DNA of 64,000 nt from Streptomyces filamentosus (GCF_014654895.1 NZ_BNBE01000001.1:1860001-1924000); one strand, 5' to 3'. Counted from the stretch's first letter, positions 53,422-62,612 are shown. The notes: generated by a model from the letters alone, not told the origin. Made by a program: numbers and translations.

Positions 53422-54606
53422 GTGACCGACCTCGCCTCCTTCGCCGCCCTGCTCTCCCCCGAGGGCCAGACGCTCCTCGCCGCCCTGCGCGACCACGACC
53501 CCGCCCAGGAGCTGGCGATCGCCTCCCGGCTGCGCCGCGACCACCCCGCCGAGCTGGTCTCGGCGGCCCTCGGGCAGGCCCGGCTGCGGCAGCGCGCGGT
53601 GGCGAAGTTCGGCGCCGAGGACGCGTACCGCATGTACTTCACGCCGAACGGCGTCGAGCAGTCCACCCGCGCCTCCGTCGGCGCCCACCGCGCGGCCCGG
53701 TTCAAGGCCCTCGGCGTCGGCAGCGTCGCCGACCTGTGCTCGGGCGTCGGCGGCGACGCGCTCGCGCTCGCCCGCGCCGGGATCTCCGTCCTGGCCGTCG
53801 ACCGCGACCCGCTCACCGCCGAGGTCGCCCGCGCCAACGCCGCCGCGCTGGGCCTCTCGGACCTGGTCGAGGTCCGCTGCGCCGACGTCACCGAGATCGA
53901 CACCAGCCCGTACGACGCCGTCTTCGTGGACCCGGCGCGGCGCGGCGGCCGGGGCAGGATCTTCGACCCGGAGGCGTACTCCCCGCCGCTCTCCTGGGCG
54001 GTGGAGACCGCGCGCGGGGCGCCGCGCGCGGCCCTGAAGATCGCCCCAGGCATCCCGCACGAGACCGTGCCCGAGGAGGCCGAGGCCGAGTGGATCTCGG
54101 ACGGCGGGGACGTGAAGGAGGCGGTCCTCTGGTTCGGCACGGAGCCGGGCGCGCGCCGCGCGACGCTGCTGCCGTCCGGGGCGGCCCTCACCGGCCGGGG
54201 CCTGCCCGACCCGGCGGTCCGCCCGGTGGGCCGCTACCTGTACGAGCCGGACGGCGCCGTCATCCGCGCCCATCTGGTCGCCGAGGTCGCCGAGGAGCTG
54301 GACGGCGGCCTGGTCGACGCGACGATCGCCTACGTCACCTCCGACGTCCTGACCCACGTCCCGTACGCCTCGGCCTACGAGATCACCGACGAACTCCCCT
54401 TCAACCTGAAGAAGTTGAAGGCCCTGCTGCGCGAGCGGGAGGTCGGCGTGCTGACCGTGAAGAAGCGCGGCTCGGCCGTCGAACCCGAGGAGATCCGGCG
54501 GAAGGTGAAGCCCAAGGGCCCCCACTCGGCGACGGTGCTGCTCACCCGTGTCGCGGGGGCCCCGACGATGCTGATCGGCCGGCCCGTCCGGCCGGAGCCG
54601 TCCTGA
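53422..54606 (+). CDS. class I SAM-dependent methyltransferase, THUMP-like domain
   Basis: A 394-residue protein. Motif I DLCSGVGGDALALA (about 103-116), an acidic AVDRDP loop and the catalytic-type FVDPARRGGRGRIFDP. The C-terminal THUMP-like region (VKKRGSAVEPEEIRRKV) suggests an RNA-methyltransferase relative. Its start GTG 53422 lacks an RBS; GACAAT ends 6 nt upstream, consistent with leaderless translation. The 3' end overlaps the convergent membrane-protein gene by 65 bp. Confidence 0.75.
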   Translation: MTDLASFAALLSPEGQTLLAALRDHDPAQELAIASRLRRDHPAELVSAALGQARLRQRAVAKFGAEDAYRMYFTPNGVEQSTRASVGAHRAARFKALGVGSVADLCSGVGGDALALARAGISVLAVDRDPLTAEVARANAAALGLSDLVEVRCADVTEIDTSPYDAVFVDPARRGGRGRIFDPEAYSPPLSWAVETARGAPRAALKIAPGIPHETVPEEAEAEWISDGGDVKEAVLWFGTEPGARRATLLPSGAALTGRGLPDPAVRPVGRYLYEPDGAVIRAHLVAEVAEELDGGLVDATIAYVTSDVLTHVPYASAYEITDELPFNLKKLKALLREREVGVLTVKKRGSAVEPEEIRRKVKPKGPHSATVLLTRVAGAPTMLIGRPVRPEPS

Positions 54607-55207
54607 TCGCCCTCCGGTAATGCCCGACGGCCTTGGACAGCCCGATCAGGCCGTTGATCCAGAAGATCAGGGCGACGCCCATGCCGTACGCGACGGGGCC
54701 GCGGCCGTCCGCCGGGTCCGCCCCGGCGGGCACGGCGAAGCCCAGCCACAGCCCGAGCCCGCACAGGACGGCGGAGACCACCATCCACAGGGCGCTCGGG
54801 ACGGGCCGGCGCAGCCGCGCGTCCGCCGCCCGGTCCCGGTCCAACGCCGCCCAGGCGGCGAGCCGTTCGCGCGCCAGCCGGTCCTGTCGCACCCCGCGTA
54901 CGGCCAGCCAGAGGCCCGGCACCATCACCCCGGCGCCGAGGACCGAGACGACCAGCCCGACGAAGAAGGTGATCGGGTCGAGGATCGCGCCGGTGCCGAG
55001 GCCGACGAGCGTCACGCCCACCATGCCCCAGCCGAGCTGGAGCAGCAGCACCGTGCCGGCGAACAGCGCGAACCGGCCGCCGCCGAGCAGCCGTCGCCCC
55101 AGTGCGTCGAGCGCCCGCGCCCGGTCGGCGAGCAGCGCCTCCCGGTCGGGCCAGCTCCGGATCTCGGCGGGCGGGGGCGGCGGGGGCAGGGGTGCGCGCG
55201 GGGACAT
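54542..55207 (-). CDS. multi-helix membrane protein
   Basis: A 221-residue protein. Four predicted helices (about 45-72, 80-103, 142-160, 173-192) and a basic cytoplasmic loop containing the mid-segment RQDRLARERLAAWAAL. The N-terminus has a Pro run. Its last 65 bp overlap the end of the methyltransferase gene. Function unknown. Confidence 0.7.
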   Translation of the reverse strand: MSPRAPLPPPPPPAEIRSWPDREALLADRARALDALGRRLLGGGRFALFAGTVLLLQLGWGMVGVTLVGLGTGAILDPITFFVGLVVSVLGAGVMVPGLWLAVRGVRQDRLARERLAAWAALDRDRAADARLRRPVPSALWMVVSAVLCGLGLWLGFAVPAGADPADGRGPVAYGMGVALIFWINGLIGLSKAVGHYRRAIRTAPAGRAGRSASSGPPRHG

Positions 55208-55288
55208 GGCCAGAACCCTAGGCCGTGGCCTCCCGGCCCCCCGCGCGGGCCCTCGGAGCCGTACCGGACCCCTCTGGGCACGGCCCCG

Positions 55289-56137
55289 TCAGACGTAGTC
55301 CTCCAGACGGGCCACCGTGAAGCCCTGTTCCTGGATCTTCCGGAGCATCGTCGCCGTCATCTCGGTCATCGTGCGGCCCTTGAGCTCGCCGGGGCCGCGG
55401 AAGTGGGCGAGGACGATGTCGCCGGGGTGGAGCTTCCGGTCGCCGCGCTGGTACTGCATGTTCTTGATCTGCATGGACTCGCGCCAGAGCACGATCGCGT
55501 CGACGCCGCACGTGCCGGCCGCCGCGCGGGTGGCCTCGTTCCAGTTGCCGAAGGGCGGCCGGAAGAGGCGGGGGGCGGTGCCGTAACGCTTCTTCAGACG
55601 CTCCTGCTGGCCGCAGATCTCGCGGCGCTGGGCCTCCTGCGGGAGGGTGCGCAGGTTCGGGTGGGTGAGGGTGTGGTTGGCGACGCCGTGGCCCTGGGCG
55701 ACGAGCGGGTCGAAGTAGCCGTAGTTCCCGCTGATCACCGAGTCGGTGAGGAACATCGTGAAGGGGACGCCGAGTTCGTCCATCATCCGCACGAACCCGG
55801 GGTCCTTCTCGGCCCCGTCGTCGATCGTGAGGAAGACGACCTTCTCCCGGGTGGGGATGTCGCTGATCACCGGCACGGGCCCGCCCGGCGCCCGCTTCAC
55901 CGGCTTGACGGCGGGCGGGGCGGGCGGCGCGGCCAGGGGCTCCAGCCCCCACTTGCGGTACGCGGCGGTCCGGGCCGCCCCGGGGGCGGGGGCCGGTTCC
56001 GGCGGGGCGGCCCGCCGCTCCGTGGCGGGGGCCGCCGGGGGCGTCGCCGGGGCCGGCGGCGGGGTCGCGGCCGTGCAGCCCGTCATCAGGAGCGTCACCG
56101 CGGTCAGCGCCGCCCACATCACGATCTGCTTCTTCAC
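55289..56137 (-). CDS. polysaccharide deacetylase family lipoprotein (paralogue)
   Basis: A 282-residue paralogue of the gene at 52372-53295. The signal peptide and lipobox are at LLMTGCTA (Cys21). After a Pro/Ala-rich linker comes the NodB domain (about 90-280): TIDDGAEKDP, ANHTLTHPNLRT, RPPFGNWNEAT, HPGDIVLAHF. Metal-binding and catalytic Asp/His positions are conserved, so it should be active. It is separated from its paralogue by the convergent methyltransferase/membrane-protein pair. Confidence 0.85.
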   Translation of the reverse strand: MKKQIVMWAALTAVTLLMTGCTAATPPPAPATPPAAPATERRAAPPEPAPAPGAARTAAYRKWGLEPLAAPPAPPAVKPVKRAPGGPVPVISDIPTREKVVFLTIDDGAEKDPGFVRMMDELGVPFTMFLTDSVISGNYGYFDPLVAQGHGVANHTLTHPNLRTLPQEAQRREICGQQERLKKRYGTAPRLFRPPFGNWNEATRAAAGTCGVDAIVLWRESMQIKNMQYQRGDRKLHPGDIVLAHFRGPGELKGRTMTEMTATMLRKIQEQGFTVARLEDYV

Positions 56138-56205
56138 GGGCTGTGGGATGCCCGATCAGATCGAAAGGTTGCCCGATCGGCGAACTCTTTCGCCTGTTCG
56201 ACCGA

Positions 56206-56466
56206 TCACTCGACCGCTTCGAAGCGCCAGCGGTGCACCGGACGGGTGATCAGTCCGGCGTCCGGCTCCGGCAGCTCGGGCAGCTCGGCGCCGAGCTCCT
56301 CCGCGTCCCACCAGGTGAGGACGAGGACCCGGTCCTGGGGTGCGCGGAAGACCTCCCGGCGCAGCGGCTCGCGGGCCAGCTCCCGGGCCCTGGCCCGGGC
56401 CCACTCCAGGAGCTCGGGGCCCCGGTCCTGCACGGCCCGGGCCTCCCACATCAGCGTGACCCTCAC
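56206..56466 (-). CDS. hypothetical protein coupled to tsaD
   Basis: An 86-residue protein. Its GTG (56466) overlaps the tsaD stop by 4 nt (GTGA), so it is translated with tsaD. Pattern: [17 protein letters not shown], then an Arg/Glu-rich helix and [14 protein letters not shown], ending in Trp-Arg-Phe-Glu. The alternation of strand-helix-strand resembles a small antibiotic-biosynthesis-monooxygenase-like ferredoxin fold, but this is weak. No function is known. Confidence 0.6.
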   Translation of the reverse strand: MRVTLMWEARAVQDRGPELLEWARARARELAREPLRREVFRAPQDRVLVLTWWDAEELGAELPELPEPDAGLITRPVHRWRFEAVE

Positions 56467-57572
56467 GAGTACAGGTTCTCCTTGCTGACCTCGTGCACGT
56501 GGTCGTGGTCGTGGGAGTGCCCGTGGGCGCCGGGGACGTGCGGGTCGGTCACCGGCAGCGAGGAGTCCGCCGACAGCTCCAGGTCGGAGGGGGTGCGGTT
56601 GCGGGCGACCATCTCGGCGCCGAGCGCGGCGACCATGGCGCCGTTGTCGGTGCACAGGCCCGGCCGGGGCACCCGGAGCCGGATCCCGGCCCGCTCGCAG
56701 CGCTCCTGGGCGAGCGCCCGCAGCCGCGAGTTCGCGGCGACGCCGCCGCCGATCATCAGGTGGTCGACGCCCTCGTCCTTGCAGGCCCGGACGGCCTTGC
56801 GGGTGAGGACGTCGACGACGGCCTCCTGGAAGGAGGCGGCCACGTCCCGGACCGGCACCTCCTCGCCGGCCGCCCGCTTGGCCTCGATCCAGCGGGCCAC
56901 GGCGGTCTTGAGGCCGGAGAAGGAGAAGTCGTACGCGGGGTCCTTGGCGCCGCTCAGGCCGCGCGGGAACGCGATGGCGGCCGGGTCGCCCTCCCTGGCG
57001 AGCCGGTCGATGACCGGCCCGCCGGGGAAGCCCAGGTCGAGGACGCGGGCGATCTTGTCGAAGGCCTCGCCGGCCGCGTCGTCGATGGTCGCGCCCATGG
57101 GGCGGACGTCGGAGGTGATGTCGGAGGACAGCAGCAGCGAGGAGTGCCCGCCGGAGACCAGGAGCGCCATCGTCGGCTCGGGCAGCCGGCCATGCTCCAG
57201 CTGGTCCACGCAGATGTGCGAGGCCAGGTGGTTGACGCCGTACAGCGGCTTGCCGAGGGCGTAGGCGTACGCCTTGGCGGCCGAGACACCGACGAGGAGC
57301 GCGCCCGCGAGGCCGGGGCCCGCGGTGACCGCGATGCCGTCGAGGTCCTTCGGGGAGATCCCCGCGGTCCTCAGGGCCCGCTCGATCGTCGGGACCATCG
57401 CCTCCAGGTGGGCCCGGGAGGCGATCTCGGGCACGACGCCGCCGAAGCGGGCGTGGGTGTCGACGCTGGAGGCCACGGCGTCGGCGAGGAGGGTGGTCCC
57501 GTGGACGATGCCGACGCCGGTCTCGTCGCAGGAGGTCTCGATGCCGAGCACCAGCGGTTCGTCAGCAGCCAT
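56463..57572 (-). CDS. tsaD: tRNA N6-threonylcarbamoyladenosine synthase catalytic subunit TsaD
   Basis: A 369-residue Kae1/YgjD family ATPase that transfers threonylcarbamoyl from the adenylate to A37 of ANN-decoding tRNAs. [13 protein letters not shown] is the N-terminal nucleotide motif, NHLASH (His115, His119) the metal-binding pair and [11 protein letters not shown] the phosphate-binding loop. The C-terminal tail has a short His-rich stretch ([11 protein letters not shown]). It overlaps rimI by 1 nt (TGATG). With tsaB and tsaE nearby, three of the four t6A components are in this region. Confidence 0.95.
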   Translation of the reverse strand: MAADEPLVLGIETSCDETGVGIVHGTTLLADAVASSVDTHARFGGVVPEIASRAHLEAMVPTIERALRTAGISPKDLDGIAVTAGPGLAGALLVGVSAAKAYAYALGKPLYGVNHLASHICVDQLEHGRLPEPTMALLVSGGHSSLLLSSDITSDVRPMGATIDDAAGEAFDKIARVLDLGFPGGPVIDRLAREGDPAAIAFPRGLSGAKDPAYDFSFSGLKTAVARWIEAKRAAGEEVPVRDVAASFQEAVVDVLTRKAVRACKDEGVDHLMIGGGVAANSRLRALAQERCERAGIRLRVPRPGLCTDNGAMVAALGAEMVARNRTPSDLELSADSSLPVTDPHVPGAHGHSHDHDHVHEVSKENLYS

Positions 57573-58075
57573 CAGATCTCAGTCCCAGTTCCTTGAACGA
57601 TAAGTCGCATCACGAGCGCGTCGACGTTGCCCGGCTGGTAGTAGCCGCGCCGGAAGCCGATGGGCTCGAAGCCGAAGCGCTCGTACAGCTTCTGCGCCCG
57701 GGTGTTGTCCACGCGCACTTCGAGCAGGACCTCGTCGCACTCGAAGGCGGTGGCGTGCTGGAGCAGGTCGGTGAGGAGCCGGGCGCCGAGCCCGGTGCCC
57801 CACTGCGCGCGGGAGACGGCGATGGTCTGCACGTCGCCGAGCCCGCCGGCGGCCGCCAGGCCCGCGTAGCCGGCCAGCTCCCCGGAGGGGGCCTCGGCGA
57901 CGACGTACCGGCGGGTGGCGCGGGGGCCGCGCGCGTGCGCCAGCTCCGACCAGAACATCCCCTCGGACCAGGCGTCCTCGGGGAAGAGGTCCGCCTCCAG
58001 GGCGAGCACCTCCGGCAGGTCCCACCAGCGCATCTCGCGCAGGACGGCCTCGCCGGTCACGGCCTGGCCGCTCAC
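57572..58075 (-). CDS. rimI: ribosomal protein S18-alanine N-acetyltransferase RimI
   Basis: A 167-residue GNAT acetyltransferase. [19 protein letters not shown] is the acetyl-CoA-binding motif (QxxGxG-type), and [16 protein letters not shown] matches RimI. It overlaps tsaB by 4 nt (GTGA) upstream and tsaD by 1 nt downstream, the conserved tsaB-rimI-tsaD order. The GTG 58075 start is chosen for that overlap; GTG 58060 is a possible alternative. Confidence 0.85.
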   Translation of the reverse strand: MSGQAVTGEAVLREMRWWDLPEVLALEADLFPEDAWSEGMFWSELAHARGPRATRRYVVAEAPSGELAGYAGLAAAGGLGDVQTIAVSRAQWGTGLGARLLTDLLQHATAFECDEVLLEVRVDNTRAQKLYERFGFEPIGFRRGYYQPGNVDALVMRLIVQGTGTEI

Positions 58076-58731
58076 TTGGGGGTGACCACCTTGTAGTTCT
58101 TCGGCACCTGCGCGTCGGGCCGCCGCAGGTACATCGGGGCGGGGTCGAGGAAGCCGTCCCCGCCGGCCGCCAGCCGCTCGGCGGCGAGCGCGGCGAGCGC
58201 CCCGGCCGACTGGTGCTCGGGGCCGCGGGCGTCGGGGAAGGAGTCCGGGTAGAGCAGGGCGCCCGCGCCGACCACCGGCAGTCCGGCGAGCCGCTCGGCG
58301 ACGTCGGCGGGCCGGTCGACGGAGGCGTCCGTCACCCGGGTCCTGGCGTCGTCGTAGCGCGCCCAGTAGACCTCCTTGCGGCGCGCGTCGGTGGCGACGG
58401 CGAAGGGCCCGTCGATCCCGGCGGCGTACGCGAGGCCGTCGAGGGTGCACAGGCCGTGCACCGGCACCCCGCCGAGGGCGGAGGAGAAGGCGGCGGCGGT
58501 GACGAGGCCGACCCGCAGGCCGGTGTAGGGCCCCGGGCCGACGCCGACCACGATCCCGGTCACCGCGTCGAGCGCGGTGCCGGCCTCCTTGAGGACCCGG
58601 TCGACGGCGGGGAGCAGGAGCTCCCCGTGGCGGCGGGCGTCGACGCGGGTCGACTCGGCGACGACGGCCGTGCCGTCGTGGAGGGCGACGGTGACGGCGG
58701 GGGTGGCGGTATCCATGGCGAGCAACAGCAC
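58072..58731 (-). CDS. tsaB: tRNA t6A synthesis protein TsaB
   Basis: A 219-residue inactive Kae1-like protein that scaffolds TsaD and TsaE. It begins LLAMDTATPAVTVALHDG, with GPGPYTGLRVG in the middle, both typical of TsaB. It is the first gene of the tsaB-rimI-tsaD set. Confidence 0.9.
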   Translation of the reverse strand: MLLLAMDTATPAVTVALHDGTAVVAESTRVDARRHGELLLPAVDRVLKEAGTALDAVTGIVVGVGPGPYTGLRVGLVTAAAFSSALGGVPVHGLCTLDGLAYAAGIDGPFAVATDARRKEVYWARYDDARTRVTDASVDRPADVAERLAGLPVVGAGALLYPDSFPDARGPEHQSAGALAALAAERLAAGGDGFLDPAPMYLRRPDAQVPKNYKVVTPK

Positions 58732-58852
58732 GCGAACAGCCTACGGCGCCACGGGAGGGCGATGCGGCGCGCGGCCGTTCGGGAGCCCGGCTGCTACCGT
58801 CAGGCGCGATGGCTCGTCAGGCACGGCACGTACGTACGAAGAGGTGGAGACG

Positions 58853-59431
58853 GTGGCAAGGAGCAGCTCGGGATTCGTGGCCGGGCTCACGGCGGCGGCC
58901 GTAGCCGCGGTCGCCTTCCTCGCCTACCAGGCGTCGGCGAGCGTGCCGGCGGACCTCGCGGAGCGGCCCGCGGCGACCGGGACGGCCGCGCCCTCGGCGT
59001 CGGCGTCGGCGGGCACCGGGACGGGCGCGAAGAAGCCCGCGAAGGACCCGCTGGCGGTGCCGGCGGCGTCGGGCACGGGCGAGCGCGTGGTGTACGGGCT
59101 GAAGGACCGCCGGGTGTGGCTGGTGGACGGGAGGAACAAGGCCGTCCGCACCTTCACGGTGATGCCGAGCTCGGTGAGCCCGGAGCCGGGGGCGTACGCG
59201 GTGACGTCCCGGTCGAACTCGGTGCGCGGCTCCGACGGCGTGCAGATCGAGCACGTGGTCCGCTTCGCGACGGTGGAGGACGTGACGGTCGGCTTCAGCG
59301 CGGCGGTGGACGGCTCGATGCCGTCGCCCGACCCGGCGCGGCGGACCGGCGGCATCCGGATGAAGCGGGCGGACGGCGACGCGATGTGGACCTTCGCGTC
59401 GATCGGCGCGAAGATCGTCGTCGTCTCCTGA
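58853..59431 (+). CDS. secreted or membrane-anchored protein with N-terminal signal anchor
   Basis: A 192-residue protein. The N-terminal hydrophobic segment (about 6-26) is followed by an Ala/Ser/Gly/Lys-rich linker and a beta-rich domain (about 75-192: GERVVYGLKDRRVWLVDG; GAYAVTSRSNSVRGSDG; EHVVRFATVEDVTVGFSAAV). The latter is reminiscent of L,D-transpeptidase-like folds but lacks a recognisable HxxxSxGC motif. The start GTG 58853 has GGTGGAGACG; GTG 58844 is also possible. It diverges from tsaB. Function unknown. Confidence 0.7.
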   Translation: MARSSSGFVAGLTAAAVAAVAFLAYQASASVPADLAERPAATGTAAPSASASAGTGTGAKKPAKDPLAVPAASGTGERVVYGLKDRRVWLVDGRNKAVRTFTVMPSSVSPEPGAYAVTSRSNSVRGSDGVQIEHVVRFATVEDVTVGFSAAVDGSMPSPDPARRTGGIRMKRADGDAMWTFASIGAKIVVVS

Positions 59432-59555
59432 GCCCGTCCGGGCCGGGGATTCCCCCGCGCCCGGTCCTGCCCGCGCCCGTGCCCGAGTGCCGCGCGGGCC
59501 TGCCCGTGCCCGGGGCCCGCCGTTTCGGAAGGCCCCGGCGCTTCCCCCGTACGGG

Positions 59556-59726
59556 CTACGCCGCTTCGTCCCTGAGGTCCTCCTCCGGCTCCTCCCCGGC
59601 GGGCGCGAGGTCGCGCCGCGGCGGGGTGGAGACGGCACTGGCCGCGGCGCAGGAGGCCAGCAGCTCGCTCATCGAGACGTGCTCCTCGGTGCGGTCGCCG
59701 TCACGCTCCGGCATCTGCGTCGCCAT
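59556..59726 (-). CDS. small acidic protein preceded by an iron-box-like dyad
   Basis: A 56-residue protein (MATQMPERDGDRTEEHVSM, then SELLASCAAASAVSTPP and an acidic tail ending DLRDEAA). The start ATG 59726 has a strong RBS GGGAGGCATGG, which argues that it is translated. It has one Cys, no membrane segment and no recognised family. The near-perfect dyad at 59741-59758 overlaps the expected promoter, so DmdR1/iron control is plausible. Confidence 0.55.
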   Translation of the reverse strand: MATQMPERDGDRTEEHVSMSELLASCAAASAVSTPPRRDLAPAGEEPEEDLRDEAA

Positions 59727-59740
59727 CCATGCCTCCCGTG

Positions 59741-59758
59741 GGTTAGGTACACCTAACC
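59741..59758. promoter_or_regulatory. iron-box-like inverted repeat
   Basis: GGTTAGGT (59741-59748), AC, ACCTAACC (59751-59758): perfect 8-bp arms. The TTAGGT and CTAACC segments match the halves of the DtxR/IdeR/DmdR1 box TTAGGTTAGGCTAACCTAA with the same 4-bp spacing over 16 positions. Confidence 0.55.
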
Positions 59759-59836
59759 AGCTCGTGCCTCCATGTCACCACGCGGCGGAGCGGCGGCGCA
59801 ACATTTTCCCGACATGCTGTCGGAACGTACGGGGGT

Positions 59837-60337
59837 TCACAGCAGTTCCAGGTCCTCCCCGGCCCAGCGGTCCCCGACGCCGCGCAGCACGACGGTGCGG
59901 CGGTCGTCGTCCGTGTCGCCGGTGACGCGGTGGATGAGCAGGTGGAGCCGGTCGTCGGTCAGTTCCTCGACCTTGCCGTCGCCCCACTCCACGACCACCA
60001 CGGACTCGGGCAGCGAGACGTCGAGGTCGAGGTCCTCCATCTCGTCGAGGCCGCCGCCGAGCCGGTAGGCGTCGACGTGCACCAGGGCCGGGCCGCCGGT
60101 GAGGGAGGGGTGGACGCGGGCGATGACGAAGGTCGGCGAGGTGACCGCGCCGCGCACGCCCAGGCCCTCGCCGAGGCCGCGGGTCAGCGTGGTCTTCCCG
60201 GCGCCGAGCTCGCCGGTGAGCATGACGAGGTCGCCGGGGCGGAGGATCTTCGCGAGCCGGCGGCCGAGCTCCTGCATCTGTTCGGGGGAGTCGACGGAGA
60301 GGGTGGCGCCGGAGACGGGCGGGTGCGCTGCTTCCAT
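59837..60337 (-). CDS. tsaE: tRNA t6A synthesis ATPase TsaE
   Basis: A 166-residue P-loop protein: Walker A GELGAGKT (42-49), followed by TRGLGEGLGVRGAVTSPTFVI and HVDAYRLGG, typical of TsaE/YjeE. It cycles ATP to reset the TsaBD complex. The start is ATG 60337. It is 10 bp downstream of the hydrolase gene and part of the nnr/alr-to-tsaE gene set. Confidence 0.9.
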   Translation of the reverse strand: MEAAHPPVSGATLSVDSPEQMQELGRRLAKILRPGDLVMLTGELGAGKTTLTRGLGEGLGVRGAVTSPTFVIARVHPSLTGGPALVHVDAYRLGGGLDEMEDLDLDVSLPESVVVVEWGDGKVEELTDDRLHLLIHRVTGDTDDDRRTVVLRGVGDRWAGEDLELL

Positions 60338-60347
60338 GCCCGCCAAC

Positions 60348-61433
60348 CTATCCGTTGTCCGGACCCTCCCCGGCCCTGGCCAGCAGGGCGGTGAGGGCCC
60401 CGGTGACGGCGTCGGGGCGTTCGAGCATCACCAGGTGGCCGGTGCCGGGCACGAGGAGCAGTTCGGCGCCGGGCAGTTCGGCGGCGATGGCCTCGGTGTG
60501 CGAGGCGGGGGTGACGAGGTCCAGGTCGCCGGCGAGGGCCAGCGTGGGCAGGCCGCGGAGGGCGCCGAGGGCGGGCAGCCCGTCGTGGGCGGCGAAGGCC
60601 GGGTAGAAGGCGGCGACCACGTCGACCGGGACGGACTCGATCATCCGCTCGGCGAAGCGGACGACGGCCGGGTCCACGTCCGGCGACGCGAAGGAGTACT
60701 TCTTCACCAGCCCGGCGAAGAGGTCGGCGGTGGCACGGCGGCCCCTCTCGACCAGCGCGGCCTGGGAGCCGAGGGCCCGCAGCACGCCGGGCAGGACCCT
60801 GCGGACGGCCTGGACGCCGGCGGGCGGCAGCCCGTACGAGACCTCCTCCAGGCGGCCCGCGGAGGTGCCGACGAAGGCGACGGCGGCGACCCGGTCCCGG
60901 ACGAGCTCCGGGTACCGCCCGGCGAGCGCCATGACCGTCATCCCGCCCATGGAGTGCCCGACGAGGACGAGCGGCCCCTCGGGCGCGGCGGCGTCGACGA
61001 CGGCCTTCAGGTCGCGGCCGAGGCGGTCGATGGTGACCGGCTCCTCCGGGCCCCGCTCGGACCGGCCGTGGCCTCGCTGGTCCCAGAAGACCGTCCTGAC
61101 CCGGCCGCGCAGGGCGGCCCGCTGGTAGTGCCAGGAGTCCTGGCTCAGGCAGAAGCCGTGGGAGAAGACGACGGTGACCGGCGAGCCGGGCACCTCGTCG
61201 GTCTCGTACGCGAGGACCGTGCCGTCGTCGGCGAGCGCGCGGCCCGGGGTGCCGCGCAGGGTGCCGTACGGGCCGGTGGAGTCCAGGGCGAGCCGGGCCT
61301 TCTGGCGGACCGAGCGGCCCACCGTGAGCCGTTCGAGCGCCACGCCCGCCGCGGCGCCCGCGGCGAGCACGCCTATCGCGGCGCCCGCGATCCCCGCGCG
61401 CCTCAGGGCCCCGCCCCCGCCCGTCTCCCCCAC
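60348..61433 (-). CDS. alpha/beta-hydrolase
   Basis: A 361-residue hydrolase with an N-terminal hydrophobic segment (about 12-32, signal anchor). FSHGFCLSQDSWHYQ carries the oxyanion HG, WDQRGHGRSERG is the second strand motif, VGHSMGG the nucleophile elbow and GTGHLVMLERP the catalytic His. In actinobacteria this gene lies between alr and tsaE, as here. Substrate unknown. Confidence 0.8.
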   Translation of the reverse strand: MGETGGGGALRRAGIAGAAIGVLAAGAAAGVALERLTVGRSVRQKARLALDSTGPYGTLRGTPGRALADDGTVLAYETDEVPGSPVTVVFSHGFCLSQDSWHYQRAALRGRVRTVFWDQRGHGRSERGPEEPVTIDRLGRDLKAVVDAAAPEGPLVLVGHSMGGMTVMALAGRYPELVRDRVAAVAFVGTSAGRLEEVSYGLPPAGVQAVRRVLPGVLRALGSQAALVERGRRATADLFAGLVKKYSFASPDVDPAVVRFAERMIESVPVDVVAAFYPAFAAHDGLPALGALRGLPTLALAGDLDLVTPASHTEAIAAELPGAELLLVPGTGHLVMLERPDAVTGALTALLARAGEGPDNG

Positions 61434-61439
61434 GGCCGG

Positions 61440-62591
61440 CTACTCCCCCACGTACACGCGCGGCACGCGCGCGCCGATCCGGGTGACGATCTCGTACGCG
61501 ATGGTGTCGGCGGCCACCGCCCAGTCCTCGGCCGTGGGCTCGCCGCGCTCGCCCGAGCCGAAGAGGACGGCCTCGGTGCCGGGCTCGGGCCGGTCGCCGC
61601 CGAGGTCGACCACGAACTGGTCCATGGCGACCCGGCCGGCGACCGTGCGGACCTTGCCGTCGACGAGGACCGGGCCGCGGCCGGAGGCGTGCCGGGGGAC
61701 GCCGTCGGCGTAGCCCACCGGGATCAAGCCGAGGGTGGTCTCGCCGCGGGTGACGTAGTGGTGGCCGTAGGAGACGCCGTGGCCGGGCGGGACCTCCTTG
61801 ACCAGGGCGACGCTCGCCTTCAGCGACATGACGGGGCGCAGGCCCAGTTCGGCCGAGGTGCCGAGTTCGGGGGCGGGCGAGACGCCGTACATCGCGATGC
61901 CCGGGCGGACCAGGTCGAAGTGGCTCTCGGGCAGGGTGAGGGTGGCCGGCGAGTTGGCGATGTGCCGGACCTCGGGCTCGATCCCGGCCTTCTCGGCGTG
62001 GTCGAGCATCGCGCGGAAGACGTCGAGCTGGGCGGCGATCGAGGGGTGTCCCGGTTCGTCCGCGCAGGCGAAGTGGGACCAGAGGCCGGTGACCTTGACC
62101 AGGCCCTCCTTCTCGGCCTCCAGGGCGGCGGCGACCAGGGCCGGCCAGTCGGCGGGCTGGCAGCCGTTGCGGCCGAGGCCGGTGTCGGCCTTGAGCTGGA
62201 TGCGGGCCGTGCCTCCGGTGCGGCGGGCGGCGGCGGTGACCTCGTCGAGGGCCCAGCGGCCGCTCACCGCCATGTCGAGCCCGGCCTCGATGCCGGCGTC
62301 CCACGGGTCGCCGGGGGTCCACAGCCAGCACATGACGGGGACGTCGGTGATCCCGGCGGCGCGCAGGGCCAGCGCCTCGTGCGGGGTGGCGGTGCCGAGC
62401 CAGTCGGCGCCCGCGTCGAGGGCGGCGCGGGCGCAGCGCTCGGCGCCGTGGCCGTACGCGTCGGCCTTGACCACGGCCATGATGCGGACGTGGGGGGCGA
62501 CCCGGGCGCGCAGCGCGCGGACGTTGGCGCGCAGCGCTCCGAGGTCGATCTCGGCGCGGGCTCGGCGGGGCGGCGGCGGTGTCTCAGTCAT
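61440..62591 (-). CDS. alr: alanine racemase
   Basis: A 383-residue PLP enzyme making D-alanine for peptidoglycan. Lys42 in VVKADAYGHG forms the Schiff base; the second catalytic Tyr is expected in the C-terminal domain at the SYGHHYVTRGETTLG segment. It lies 6 bp upstream of the hydrolase gene. Confidence 0.95.
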   Translation of the reverse strand: MTETPPPPRRARAEIDLGALRANVRALRARVAPHVRIMAVVKADAYGHGAERCARAALDAGADWLGTATPHEALALRAAGITDVPVMCWLWTPGDPWDAGIEAGLDMAVSGRWALDEVTAAARRTGGTARIQLKADTGLGRNGCQPADWPALVAAALEAEKEGLVKVTGLWSHFACADEPGHPSIAAQLDVFRAMLDHAEKAGIEPEVRHIANSPATLTLPESHFDLVRPGIAMYGVSPAPELGTSAELGLRPVMSLKASVALVKEVPPGHGVSYGHHYVTRGETTLGLIPVGYADGVPRHASGRGPVLVDGKVRTVAGRVAMDQFVVDLGGDRPEPGTEAVLFGSGERGEPTAEDWAVAADTIAYEIVTRIGARVPRVYVGE

Positions 62592-62612
62592 CGCGCCCAG
62601 TCTCTCAGGTGG

